Of a stretch of 45,400 nt of DNA, positions 34,577 through 42,583 are shown piece after piece. The DNA comes from Candidatus Cloacimonadota bacterium (GTDB taxonomy: Bacteria; Cloacimonadota; Cloacimonadia; Cloacimonadales; TCS61). Below the pieces are notes generated by a model that was not told the origin of the DNA, did no database searches, and saw nothing but the letters and a program-made list of their open reading frames with translations. The first letter of the stretch is position 1, and every line of letters starts with the position of its first letter. A program made the position numbers and the translations under genes. Location of the stretch: contig JAGYMQ010000050.1 in the NCBI GenBank assembly GCA_018400535.1, forward strand, positions 1 through 45,400. The letters are read 5' to 3'.

Positions 34577-36106
34577 ATGCGAATTATCAGCACTATTTTA
34601 TTGTTACTAGCTAGCAATTTTATTCTTTCAGCATCGCCAAACTGGTATGAAAATGACGTCAGTAATGAATTTCCTGATTATTTTATCGGCAAAGGATTTG
34701 CTGAGATCGAAGCTAAGAATTATGAACAAGCAGCATTAAGAGCAAAAAAAGAAGCTTTGAAAAATGCTGCTTCCACGATTTATTGTGAAGTTTCTGGCCA
34801 GACTATCAATCAATCCAAATTAGTCGGATCAGATAAAAACGTACGCCAGGAAGATTATTTCTTGAGCGAAACGCAGGTCAAAACTGATCTGGAAATTATG
34901 GGCTATGAAATATTAAAGACAGAACATGATAAAAAGAATTATTATGTTTTAGTTGGTATTCCAGCCGACAAAATGCGAAAAGCTTTGCGCAACAAGATAT
35001 CTAATTCAATTCAGAAAATTTCCGAAACTTTCGTAATGGCAGAAGAAATGATAAAGTCCGACCCCAAAACATCTCTCAAAAAATATGAAGAATGCATCGC
35101 AGAAACATCTACACTGCATGATGATCTGAATATTTATCTCTTTTTGAATGACTGGAATAATGACCTTAAATATGATCTAAAAAAATTGCCTTCCTCTCAG
35201 CTGATCGAAAAAAAAATGATCAGTCTGGCTGATTTGATACCAAAATCTACCCAAGAATTAGCTCACAAGATTTTGAAACCTTTCATGCTTGAAAACGCTG
35301 AAAATTATTCATTCACTTTTTATCCTTTCATCTATGAGAATACCGGATTTATTCCACATTTTGGTAAAAATTTCGCAGACATTTGCACAGGCATCATAAT
35401 TGAAAAAAATAATTGGACCGAATATTATGCAGGACAATATGGACAAGCTGATGTTACTTTCAAAGGAAAGATCATGGAGATCGAAAAGGGCGTAATGATC
35501 TCGATAACAATGAAAAGTAAAAGTGGAATGATCAACAAAAATAATCAGATCTTCCTGACCAACGCAACTTGTAAAAATATCGGCTGGGATAAGATACGTC
35601 CCGAAAATCTGCGCTCTGCTCTGGAAAATAAATTAGCTCTCTTCGATGCGATCCAAACAGATAATAAATTGCACGTAGAATTTCGTTCCGATAAGACTGC
35701 AGATGGACCCATAACCTATTTTTATGAAGAAGAACCCAAATTTTTTGTGAGAGCAAATAAATCCTGCTATCTAAGATTGATCTATATTTTTTCTGATGAC
35801 ACAAAAACGCTGCTGCGTAATAATTATTACATCGCACCTGATCAATTGAATCAATGGATAAATTTACCTTTTCAAGGAGTTATATGTGAACCGAGCGGCG
35901 TGGAACAATTGATCTTGCAAGCTTCCACAGAAAAGCAACCGCCAGTCAATTTTCGCCGTCAAGAACTGGGAAATGGAACGTTCATCGACATCATCGAAGG
36001 TGATATTGCAGAACAGATATCAGCAACACGTGGTTTGAAACTGAAATATCCAGAAAAAGAAATCACGGAAAAAGTCTATCAATGGACAGTTTTTGAAAGT
36101 AAATAA
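34577..36106 (+). CDS. Exported LPP20-like/DUF4384-domain protein
   Basis: The 509-residue protein has a signal peptide (MRIISTILLLLASNFILSA) and AAGGAG upstream of the ATG. The N-terminal region (about 25-140) has the LPP20-like pattern PDYFIGKGFAEIEAKN...RAKKEALKNAA, a lipoprotein-associated domain, though no lipobox Cys is seen. The C-terminal region (about 360-460) resembles DUF4384 (FFVRANKSCYLRLIYIFSDD...LLRNNYYIAPDQ). DUF4384 commonly travels with caspase-like genes, which supports joint function with the preceding protein. It ends only 5 bases from the convergent PP2C gene. Confidence 0.78.
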   Translation: MRIISTILLLLASNFILSASPNWYENDVSNEFPDYFIGKGFAEIEAKNYEQAALRAKKEALKNAASTIYCEVSGQTINQSKLVGSDKNVRQEDYFLSETQVKTDLEIMGYEILKTEHDKKNYYVLVGIPADKMRKALRNKISNSIQKISETFVMAEEMIKSDPKTSLKKYEECIAETSTLHDDLNIYLFLNDWNNDLKYDLKKLPSSQLIEKKMISLADLIPKSTQELAHKILKPFMLENAENYSFTFYPFIYENTGFIPHFGKNFADICTGIIIEKNNWTEYYAGQYGQADVTFKGKIMEIEKGVMISITMKSKSGMINKNNQIFLTNATCKNIGWDKIRPENLRSALENKLALFDAIQTDNKLHVEFRSDKTADGPITYFYEEEPKFFVRANKSCYLRLIYIFSDDTKTLLRNNYYIAPDQLNQWINLPFQGVICEPSGVEQLILQASTEKQPPVNFRRQELGNGTFIDIIEGDIAEQISATRGLKLKYPEKEITEKVYQWTVFESK

Positions 36107-36111
36107 AAAAA

Positions 36112-36849
36112 TTAACCTTCCCAATATTTCAATAAAATGATAGAAATATCATCATTAGAACCTTTTGCAACAGCTAAAGAATGAAGCTGTTCAAGGCAGA
36201 CTTGACTATCTTTTTGATCAACCAAAATGTCTTCAATTTCGCGATCGAGAACCGCATCACTCAAACCATCTGAAGTCAATATGATCGTGAATTCTGTCGG
36301 CAACTTGATCTTGTAGGAATTGTATTGGAATCCTGTTCGCAAACCAATAGCTTCAGTGAGAACATTCCCATATTCATTTTTGACGATGTCATCTTTGGTG
36401 ATCTTCCCTTTTTTAAAGAGATCCCAGAGTGGTGAATGATCTTCACTGATCTGACGAAGTTGACCTTCTGAAAAAAGATATAATCTGCTATCTCCACAAT
36501 TCTGGACATAGGCAATATTTTTTTCCAGGATGAGAGAGACAAGCGTGCTGGACATATTTGGTTTTTTCAGTTCTTGTCCTTTTTTCATGATCTTATCATT
36601 TATCAGCTTGATCTGGCGATGAAACCATTTCTCGTAATCAGAAATATTTTCTGAATAAAAAGAATCGGATAATGATCTAACCACAAATTCGCTGGCAAGC
36701 TCGCCACCAGGATAACCACCCAGTCCATCGGCCAGACAAAAAATATTTGCTCGTTCTTGGTCAATCTGAGCTTTTGTTGGTATAAACAGAGCATCTTGAT
36801 TATTTGAATGAGTTTTACCAATGATACTGATCGCTTCCAATTCAAACAT
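36112..36849 (-). CDS. PP2C-family Ser/Thr protein phosphatase
   Basis: The 245-residue PP2C (PPM) phosphatase has the metal and catalytic motifs THSNNQDA, LADGLGGYPGGELAS, VQNCGDSRLYLF, LTSDGLSDAV and KGSNDDISIILL, with the Asp residues for two metal ions. It is cytoplasmic, with no membrane helix. It could reverse phosphorylation by the Ser/Thr kinase at the left edge, though 35 kb separates them. It lies 3 bases after the zinc-ribbon gene in a tight operon. Confidence 0.92.
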   Translation of the reverse strand: MFELEAISIIGKTHSNNQDALFIPTKAQIDQERANIFCLADGLGGYPGGELASEFVVRSLSDSFYSENISDYEKWFHRQIKLINDKIMKKGQELKKPNMSSTLVSLILEKNIAYVQNCGDSRLYLFSEGQLRQISEDHSPLWDLFKKGKITKDDIVKNEYGNVLTEAIGLRTGFQYNSYKIKLPTEFTIILTSDGLSDAVLDREIEDILVDQKDSQVCLEQLHSLAVAKGSNDDISIILLKYWEG

Positions 36850-36852
36850 ATC

Positions 36853-37023
36853 TTAGCTCTGAATCATCCCAATTATGATCAATATGATCGTGACAGCTAT
36901 GAATGCTAGGATAACAAATAATGCAAATGGTGACATTTTCAGAAGAGTTCCACAATTGGGACAACGTTTTGCATTTGAATTAACCAATTTCCCACAATTC
37001 CTACATTTAATTTTTTTATTCAT
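36853..37023 (-). CDS. Small zinc-ribbon single-helix membrane protein
   Basis: A 56-residue open frame found by eye. CRNC (residues 7-10) and CPNC (21-24) form a zinc ribbon, and one hydrophobic helix (about 33-54) ends at MIQS and the stop. Its ATG follows the racemase-like gene's TAA directly, and its stop lies 3 bases before the PP2C ATG, so it is coupled on both sides. The context suggests an adaptor for the phosphatase or a kinase-pathway membrane anchor. Function unknown. Confidence 0.75.
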   Translation of the reverse strand: MNKKIKCRNCGKLVNSNAKRCPNCGTLLKMSPFALFVILAFIAVTIILIIIGMIQS

Positions 37024-38118
37024 TTATCTCACAATTTTTCTAATAAATTTTGAATTCATCAAACGTGCCACAGCCATATAAGTTGGTTCAAATCGAACTT
37101 TTTTCCCGACCTTATATTTTGCCTTTCTGCTTTTGGATATATTTGCTCCAAGATCATAAACCGTCATATCGGATGTCGTTCCTGCAAAATTCACTCTGCT
37201 GTCTTTCGGAGTCAATTCTTTCACGTCAACATCCAAAATCCCAAAATCTAAAATGGCACGATAAGTTCTGGTCTGCGCTTGCTCTTGTTCTTCGCTGGTG
37301 TGACCAACACTTGCCTCACTGATATTACCATCAGGAACAGTTTCTTTTTCATACATTTCGATAATATTTGCGTCATATTCAAAAGCTTTTGTTGAGAGAT
37401 TGCGAAATCTTTTGTTGTGAAAAGGTGATTTGCCGAGAAAGGCAGCTTCGCCAATGCGGAAATGGTTCATTGCATGTGGAATTTTATTCTTGCAGATCAA
37501 GGGCAATGTGATCGAACTTCCACCTGAAACGAGCTTGAGATCAAAATTGAATTTCGCCTCCAAAAGTTGCTTGTAAAGACAAAGCTGGATTAATTTATCG
37601 TAGGTCGGTTCAACGCCATACATACAACCCAAATTTGTCCCGATCCCGTCAATTCTGATGTGAGAAAGTTCAAAGGTTTTTTGATAAAATTCCAGTATCC
37701 CTTCTCGTAAGATACCTTCGCGCAGCTCGCCCAATTCGATCATAATAATGACGCGATGGATCTTATCCTGTTTTTTTGCTTCTTGATTGAGAGCCTGGAT
37801 CGTGGAAAAAGAAGAATTCAAAGAAATATCTGCGAATTGAACAACTGATTTGACGTGTTGGATTGCAGGTGGTTTGATATACATTGTTACAATATCAGAT
37901 TTCAGTTTTTTGATGGTCTTCAAGCTGGAAAGACGAGAATCACCGATCGAATGAACCTGCTTTATCGAAGGATGATTTAGCAATCTGGTCAATATCTCTC
38001 TATTTCCTGACAAGATCTTTGAGATAAGCGTCCATTCAATATTGTGCTTTTGCATATATTCATTTAATTTGATGATATTTCCAACAATGCGATCGGTATT
38101 CACTACTAATTCAGCCAT
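37024..38118 (-). CDS. Alanine/ornithine racemase-family PLP enzyme
   Basis: The 364-residue protein has the alanine-racemase N-terminal TIM-barrel pattern. The PLP Lys is likely in WTLISKILSG, with phosphate-binding and barrel strands RVIIMIELGELREGI, IGTNLGCMYG and LVSGGSSITLPLI, the FRIGEAAFLG region and a small C-terminal beta domain. It matches the ornithine-racemase (Orr) type better than biosynthetic Alr. The role could be in amino-acid fermentation or envelope amino acids. It is the second gene of the GNAT / racemase / zinc-ribbon / PP2C operon, an unexpected mix with signalling genes. Confidence 0.83.
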   Translation of the reverse strand: MAELVVNTDRIVGNIIKLNEYMQKHNIEWTLISKILSGNREILTRLLNHPSIKQVHSIGDSRLSSLKTIKKLKSDIVTMYIKPPAIQHVKSVVQFADISLNSSFSTIQALNQEAKKQDKIHRVIIMIELGELREGILREGILEFYQKTFELSHIRIDGIGTNLGCMYGVEPTYDKLIQLCLYKQLLEAKFNFDLKLVSGGSSITLPLICKNKIPHAMNHFRIGEAAFLGKSPFHNKRFRNLSTKAFEYDANIIEMYEKETVPDGNISEASVGHTSEEQEQAQTRTYRAILDFGILDVDVKELTPKDSRVNFAGTTSDMTVYDLGANISKSRKAKYKVGKKVRFEPTYMAVARLMNSKFIRKIVR

Positions 38119-38567
38119 TATTTATCCTTTTGATAACGCATCTCAGCATATTTTGTGGTGAATCCTAAACGTTCATAAAGCCTTTTTGCTGGATTATCAT
38201 ATTCCACGTGAAGTTTCACATCCGTTCCCGCTTCAGCTAATGCTTTTTTAATAATCTTTGCACCGACGCCTTTGCCTCGCTGATCTGCTCGCACAGCCAC
38301 ATAAACCAAAATGTATGGTGGAATATAATCTTCCATTGCAGTTTCATTCATAATAACAACACCAATCAACTCCTCATCATCTTTACCTACAACTAAAAAC
38401 CCACCTTTTCCAGATTCTGTAGAAAAACAATATTCCAAAGATTTTGAAATTGCTTCTTTTGTATCTCCAAATCTATCCAAATGTTCATATAAAAAATCGA
38501 TGATCTCCGTTTTAGATGAAAGCTTATTCAATTCTTTTTCAGTTTTAGCGATCGAAAAGTTCAGCAT
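38118..38567 (-). CDS. GNAT-family N-acetyltransferase
   Basis: The 149-residue GNAT protein has the acetyl-CoA pyrophosphate-binding motif VRADQRGKGVGAKIIKKAL and the C-terminal YDNPAKRLYERLGFTTKYAEMRYQ (motif B). AAAGGAG upstream supports the ATG. The next gene begins within the last bases of this gene's stop (1-base overlap). The substrate is unknown. It is the first gene of the four-gene operon ending with PP2C. Confidence 0.9.
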   Translation of the reverse strand: MLNFSIAKTEKELNKLSSKTEIIDFLYEHLDRFGDTKEAISKSLEYCFSTESGKGGFLVVGKDDEELIGVVIMNETAMEDYIPPYILVYVAVRADQRGKGVGAKIIKKALAEAGTDVKLHVEYDNPAKRLYERLGFTTKYAEMRYQKDK

Positions 38568-38667
38568 AATAACTCCTTTAAAATTTTAAAAAACTGTAAG
38601 ACATAATATTAAAATAATAAAGTGCGTCAAGTAGTTATCCTTGTTCAGAATTAGTAAAACTGAAAAT

Positions 38668-38673
38668 TTGACA
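38668..38673 (+). promoter_or_regulatory. TTGACA box upstream of EamA transporter
   Basis: A perfect -35-like hexamer ends 40 bases before the ATG. ATTTTG rather than TATAAT lies near the -10 position. Confidence 0.3.
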
Positions 38674-38713
38674 TGATTAAACACTTGCAGATTTTGTCTT
38701 GAGAGAAAAAAAT

Positions 38714-39625
38714 ATGAAAAAAATATCGATTTATTCTGCAGCTATTCTTGCTTCCCTATTTTGGGGTGCCAGTTTTATCTGGTATAAACAAGCTTACATC
38801 CATTTTGATGCACTCACGGTGATTTTCCTACGCTTGATCCTTGCTGCTTTTTTATTAATCGTAATTAACATTTTTTTTAAGCAAAAAGAAAGTATCAAAC
38901 GAGAAGATATCCCCATCTTTCTTTTGCTCTCTTTTTTTGAACCTTTTTGTTATTTTTTGGGTGAAAGCCTTGGTATGCGTTTGGTTTCTGCCACTCTGGG
39001 TTCTTTGATTATTGCTATGATCCCATTATTCACGCCGATTTTTGCTTATTTTATGATCAAAGAGAAGATCACGATATATAGTTTTTTGGGATTGATCATC
39101 TCCTTTGCTGGTGTTTCTTTGATCCTGTTAAACAAAGTTTACATCACTTCATCCTTTGTTGGCATTATCTTTCTTCTTATCGCAGTTATTTCAGCAAATT
39201 TATATGGGATTACCTTGAAAAAATTATTGGATTCTTATTCGGGTATTACAATTGTTAAGCTCCAAAGCATTATCGGTGTGATATATTTCTTACCATTATA
39301 TTTCATATTTTCCTCTCCAACAAATTTAAGTTATCAGCTGATCAATTACCTGCCAATTCTGAAACTATCTATCTTTGGCTCAGTTCTCGCCTTTCTTTTT
39401 ATCACTTTCGTTATCAGAAATATCGGTGTGATCAATGCAAACATTTTCACAAATATGATTCCCGTTTATACTGCAATCTTGGCTTATTTTTATTTACAAG
39501 AACCGATAGGGATCAGGAATATATTCGGTATTTTTTTTGTGATCTTTGGACTTGTCTTTTCTCAGATTCCTCAGCTGCGACGTGGAAAAGCTTTCAAGAA
39601 TGAAATATTCAGAAGGAATATATAA
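38714..39625 (+). CDS. EamA/DMT-superfamily transporter
   Basis: The 303-residue membrane protein has about ten hydrophobic helices in two EamA repeats. The first opens with ASLFWGASFIWYKQA and ends near helix 5. The second is marked by ANIFTNMIPVYTAILAYFYLQEPI, a typical EamA pattern, and ends at GLVFSQIPQ. The start at 38714 is preferred over an in-frame TTG at 38699. These permeases export amino acids, nucleosides or other metabolites. It forms a single-gene unit. Confidence 0.9.
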   Translation: MKKISIYSAAILASLFWGASFIWYKQAYIHFDALTVIFLRLILAAFLLIVINIFFKQKESIKREDIPIFLLLSFFEPFCYFLGESLGMRLVSATLGSLIIAMIPLFTPIFAYFMIKEKITIYSFLGLIISFAGVSLILLNKVYITSSFVGIIFLLIAVISANLYGITLKKLLDSYSGITIVKLQSIIGVIYFLPLYFIFSSPTNLSYQLINYLPILKLSIFGSVLAFLFITFVIRNIGVINANIFTNMIPVYTAILAYFYLQEPIGIRNIFGIFFVIFGLVFSQIPQLRRGKAFKNEIFRRNI

Positions 39626-39739
39626 ACATCCTATCAAAAAAATTTTGACATTTCTCATACTTAATTGACTCATTATTATAACCTGTAAAATAAAGACAGT
39701 TGCAAATTCTTGATTATGTTAAGAAATAAAATTAATCTA

Positions 39740-39745
39740 TTGACA
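39740..39745 (+). promoter_or_regulatory. TTGACA box upstream of hsdM operon
   Basis: A perfect -35-like hexamer ends 46 bases before the hsdM ATG. A second one occurs at 39645-39650. AAGG lies just before the ATG. Confidence 0.35.
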
Positions 39746-39791
39746 AATGTTATTTGAAAAAAAATTTCCAAAAAAAATTTAAGGTAAAATT

Positions 39792-41591
39792 ATGCCAAAC
39801 TATAGAGAACACGCAAATTTGATTTGGAAAGTCGCAGATCTCCTGCGAGGAGATTATAAACAATCTGACTACGGAAAGATCATACTTCCGATGACAGTTC
39901 TGCGAAGACTGGATTGTATTCTTGCTCCAACAAAAAATGAAGTACTGGAATATCTTAAAAAAATAGAAATGCTAACAGATCAGGCAAAAGATATTGCTCT
40001 GAATAAAATTGCAGGTTTCAATTTCCATAATCGCAGTCAGTATGATTTCGAAAAATTAATAGCAGATCCAGAGAACATCGCAGCTAATCTAAGAAACTAT
40101 ATTAGTGGCTATTCTGCAGGTGCTCGTGAGATAATTGAATATTTCAACTTTGATGATCATATTAGCAGGCTCGATGATCCGCAAACAGATCTCTTGTTTC
40201 AAGTAGTAAAATCATTTGCTGAGATCGATCTTAAAGGTATTACTACTATGGAAATGGGATATATCTTTGAAGAGCTGATCAGAAAATTTGCAGAACTATC
40301 CAATGAAACAGCTGGAGAGCACTTCACACCCCGTGAAGTAATTAAGCTGATGGTCAATCTTATCTTCACGGATGAAAAAGATATTTTCACCAAATGTATA
40401 GTTAAAACTCTTTACGATCCAGCTTGTGGTACCGGCGGGATGCTCTCAGTAGGTGAAGGCTTTATTAACGAGCAAAATCCTGATGCTAAACTTCAATTAT
40501 TCGGCCAGGAAATAAATCCTGAATCCTATGCGATCTGTAAATCTGATATGCTGATAAAAGGTCAGAATACTTCCAATATTAAATTTGGAAACACTTTTAC
40601 TGTGGATGGATTGCAACATGAGAAATTTGATTACATGCTGTCTAATCCACCATTTGGTGTTAGTTGGAAGAAAGTAAAAGATACAATTAAAACTGAACAT
40701 GAGAACAAAGGATTTGCCGGAAGATTTGGTCCGGGACTTCCACGTATCAATGATGGTTCATTACTGTTCCTGCTTCATATGATCTCAAAGATGAAGAAAG
40801 ATGGCTCCAGGATTGCTATCGTTTTCAACGGATCTCCGCTTTTTACCGGACAGGCGGGAAGTGGTGAAAGCAAAATCCGTAAATGGATAATTGAAAATGA
40901 TATGCTGGAAGCTATCGTTGCAATGCCCGATCAATTGTTTTATAATACAGGTATTTCTACTTATATCTGGATTGTAACAAATAAGAAAAGCATGGAACGC
41001 AAAGGTAAAATCCAATTGATCAATGCTACTGGTGCAAAAGATGAAGAACTGATAGCAGAAGGAGTACTCACCGAAAATCGTTTCTGGCAGAAGATGACAC
41101 GCAGCCTGGGAAATAAACGTAAGTTCATTCCGGAAAATGGTGATGATAAAGGTATCGGACTTATTGCCAAGATCTATGGAGAATTCAAAGAAGGACAATT
41201 CTGCAAAATCTATCCAAATGAATTCTTTGGTTTCCATCGCATCACAGTTGATCGACCCAAAAAGGATGAAGATGGTAATATCGAATATGATAGAAAAGGA
41301 AATCCCAAACCTGATTCAGAACTTAGAGATTACGAAAATATCCCATTCCTAAGGAAAGATCCTGATGGAAAATTAGTTCCTCAGACAATTGAAGAATATT
41401 TTGAAAGAGAGGTCCTTCCACACGTTCCCAATGCCTGGATCGATGATAAAAAAACCAAAACAGGTTATGAAATCAATTTCACAAAATACTTCTATGAATT
41501 CAAACCACTTCGATCTTTGGAAGAAATTAAAGCTGACATCCTGAAACTGGAAGAAGAAACGGAGGAACTTGAGAGGAAGGTATTGGAATAA
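39792..41591 (+). CDS. hsdM: Type I restriction-modification system methylase subunit HsdM
   Basis: The 599-residue N6-adenine methylase has the HsdM N-terminal helical domain (about 5-150). The SAM site is YDPACGTGGML (near 214-224) and the catalytic NPPF sits near residue 286 (DYMLSNPPFGVSW). The HFTPREVIKLMVNL segment is characteristic. A C-terminal helix (LKLEEETEELERKV) is expected to contact HsdS. It should methylate adenine in a bipartite site read by HsdS. Its TAA overlaps the next ATG (TAATG), indicating coupling. Confidence 0.96.
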   Translation: MPNYREHANLIWKVADLLRGDYKQSDYGKIILPMTVLRRLDCILAPTKNEVLEYLKKIEMLTDQAKDIALNKIAGFNFHNRSQYDFEKLIADPENIAANLRNYISGYSAGAREIIEYFNFDDHISRLDDPQTDLLFQVVKSFAEIDLKGITTMEMGYIFEELIRKFAELSNETAGEHFTPREVIKLMVNLIFTDEKDIFTKCIVKTLYDPACGTGGMLSVGEGFINEQNPDAKLQLFGQEINPESYAICKSDMLIKGQNTSNIKFGNTFTVDGLQHEKFDYMLSNPPFGVSWKKVKDTIKTEHENKGFAGRFGPGLPRINDGSLLFLLHMISKMKKDGSRIAIVFNGSPLFTGQAGSGESKIRKWIIENDMLEAIVAMPDQLFYNTGISTYIWIVTNKKSMERKGKIQLINATGAKDEELIAEGVLTENRFWQKMTRSLGNKRKFIPENGDDKGIGLIAKIYGEFKEGQFCKIYPNEFFGFHRITVDRPKKDEDGNIEYDRKGNPKPDSELRDYENIPFLRKDPDGKLVPQTIEEYFEREVLPHVPNAWIDDKKTKTGYEINFTKYFYEFKPLRSLEEIKADILKLEEETEELERKVLE

Positions 41592-42583
41592 TGGAAAATA
41601 AAGAACAGAATAAAATTGAAATATTTTTGAGTGAAGATAATAAAACCGAAGTTACAGTTATGTTTGAAAAAGATACGGTTTGGCTTACTCAAAAATTAAT
41701 GGCTGAGTTATTTCAGGTGAAACCTCAAAATATTACCATGCATCTGAGAAATATTTTTGCCGAAGGAGAGCTTGAAAAAGATTCAACTTGTAAGGATTTC
41801 TTACAAGTTCAAAAAGAAGGTTCAAGAACAGTTAAACGAAAGCAAAAATTCTATAATCTTGATGCAATTATATCGGTTGGTTATCGCATCAAATCCAAAA
41901 TAGCTACTCGTTTCCGCCAATGGGCGACTAAAAGATTAAAAGACTACCTTGAAAAAGGTTACGCCATAAACGAAAAACGCCTGGAACAAAAGAATCAGCA
42001 AGTATTGCATTTAAAAACTGGATTACAAATTCTGAGTAGAGCAATTAAAGAGAAAAGTGATTATGACAAAAACGAAATCCTGACAGTATTTGCCAAAGGT
42101 TTGGAACTGTTAGACAAGTATGACCACGAAAATTTAGATAAAAAAGGTGCAACCAAGCAGAAAACGATTTTTCCAAATTACGAAGATTATTTCGGTTTCA
42201 TCAAAAAAATGTATTCCGATTTTGAAAGCAGTGTATTTGCCAAACCCAAAGATGACAGCTTTAAAAGCTCGATAAATCAAATAAAACAAACTTTCGATGG
42301 AAAAGAATTGTATCCTACTATTCAGGAAAAAGCTGCCAACCTGCTTTATCTTATTGTAAAAAATCACTCCTTCATTGATGGAAATAAACGCATTGCTGCT
42401 GCCTGTTTTCTCTACTTTCTGAACAAAAACAAAATTCTGTTCGGAGAAGATAACAAAACTATTATCAGTAATGACACGCTGGCATCTTTAACTCTGTTTA
42501 TTGCCAACAGCAAAAGCAGCGAAGCTGAAATTGTGAAACAGCTTGTCATCAGTATTTTGAACAGTAATGATAAAATTAAATGA
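41591..42583 (+). CDS. RhuM-like protein fused to Fic/Doc domain
   Basis: The first 120 residues of 330 match the virulence-RhuM family (KDTVWLTQKLMAELFQVKPQNITMHLRNIF; FYNLDAIISVGYRIKS; RFRQWATKRLKDYLEKGYAINEKRL). A helical linker leads to a C-terminal Fic/Doc domain (about 190-330) with HSFIDGNKRIAAACF near 258, the H-x-F-x-D-G-N-K-R motif that transfers AMP or phosphate to targets. No inhibitory S/T-x-x-x-E-G helix is obvious. It sits between hsdM and hsdS, overlapping both (TAATG and ATGA). RhuM genes often occur in type I systems; the role of the Fic half is unproven. Confidence 0.88.
   Translation: MENKEQNKIEIFLSEDNKTEVTVMFEKDTVWLTQKLMAELFQVKPQNITMHLRNIFAEGELEKDSTCKDFLQVQKEGSRTVKRKQKFYNLDAIISVGYRIKSKIATRFRQWATKRLKDYLEKGYAINEKRLEQKNQQVLHLKTGLQILSRAIKEKSDYDKNEILTVFAKGLELLDKYDHENLDKKGATKQKTIFPNYEDYFGFIKKMYSDFESSVFAKPKDDSFKSSINQIKQTFDGKELYPTIQEKAANLLYLIVKNHSFIDGNKRIAAACFLYFLNKNKILFGEDNKTIISNDTLASLTLFIANSKSSEAEIVKQLVISILNSNDKIK

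Noticed and set aside
40785-41237. 150-codon minus-strand frame within hsdM
   Set aside because: HsdM motifs cover the plus strand here, and the antisense product shows no domain.
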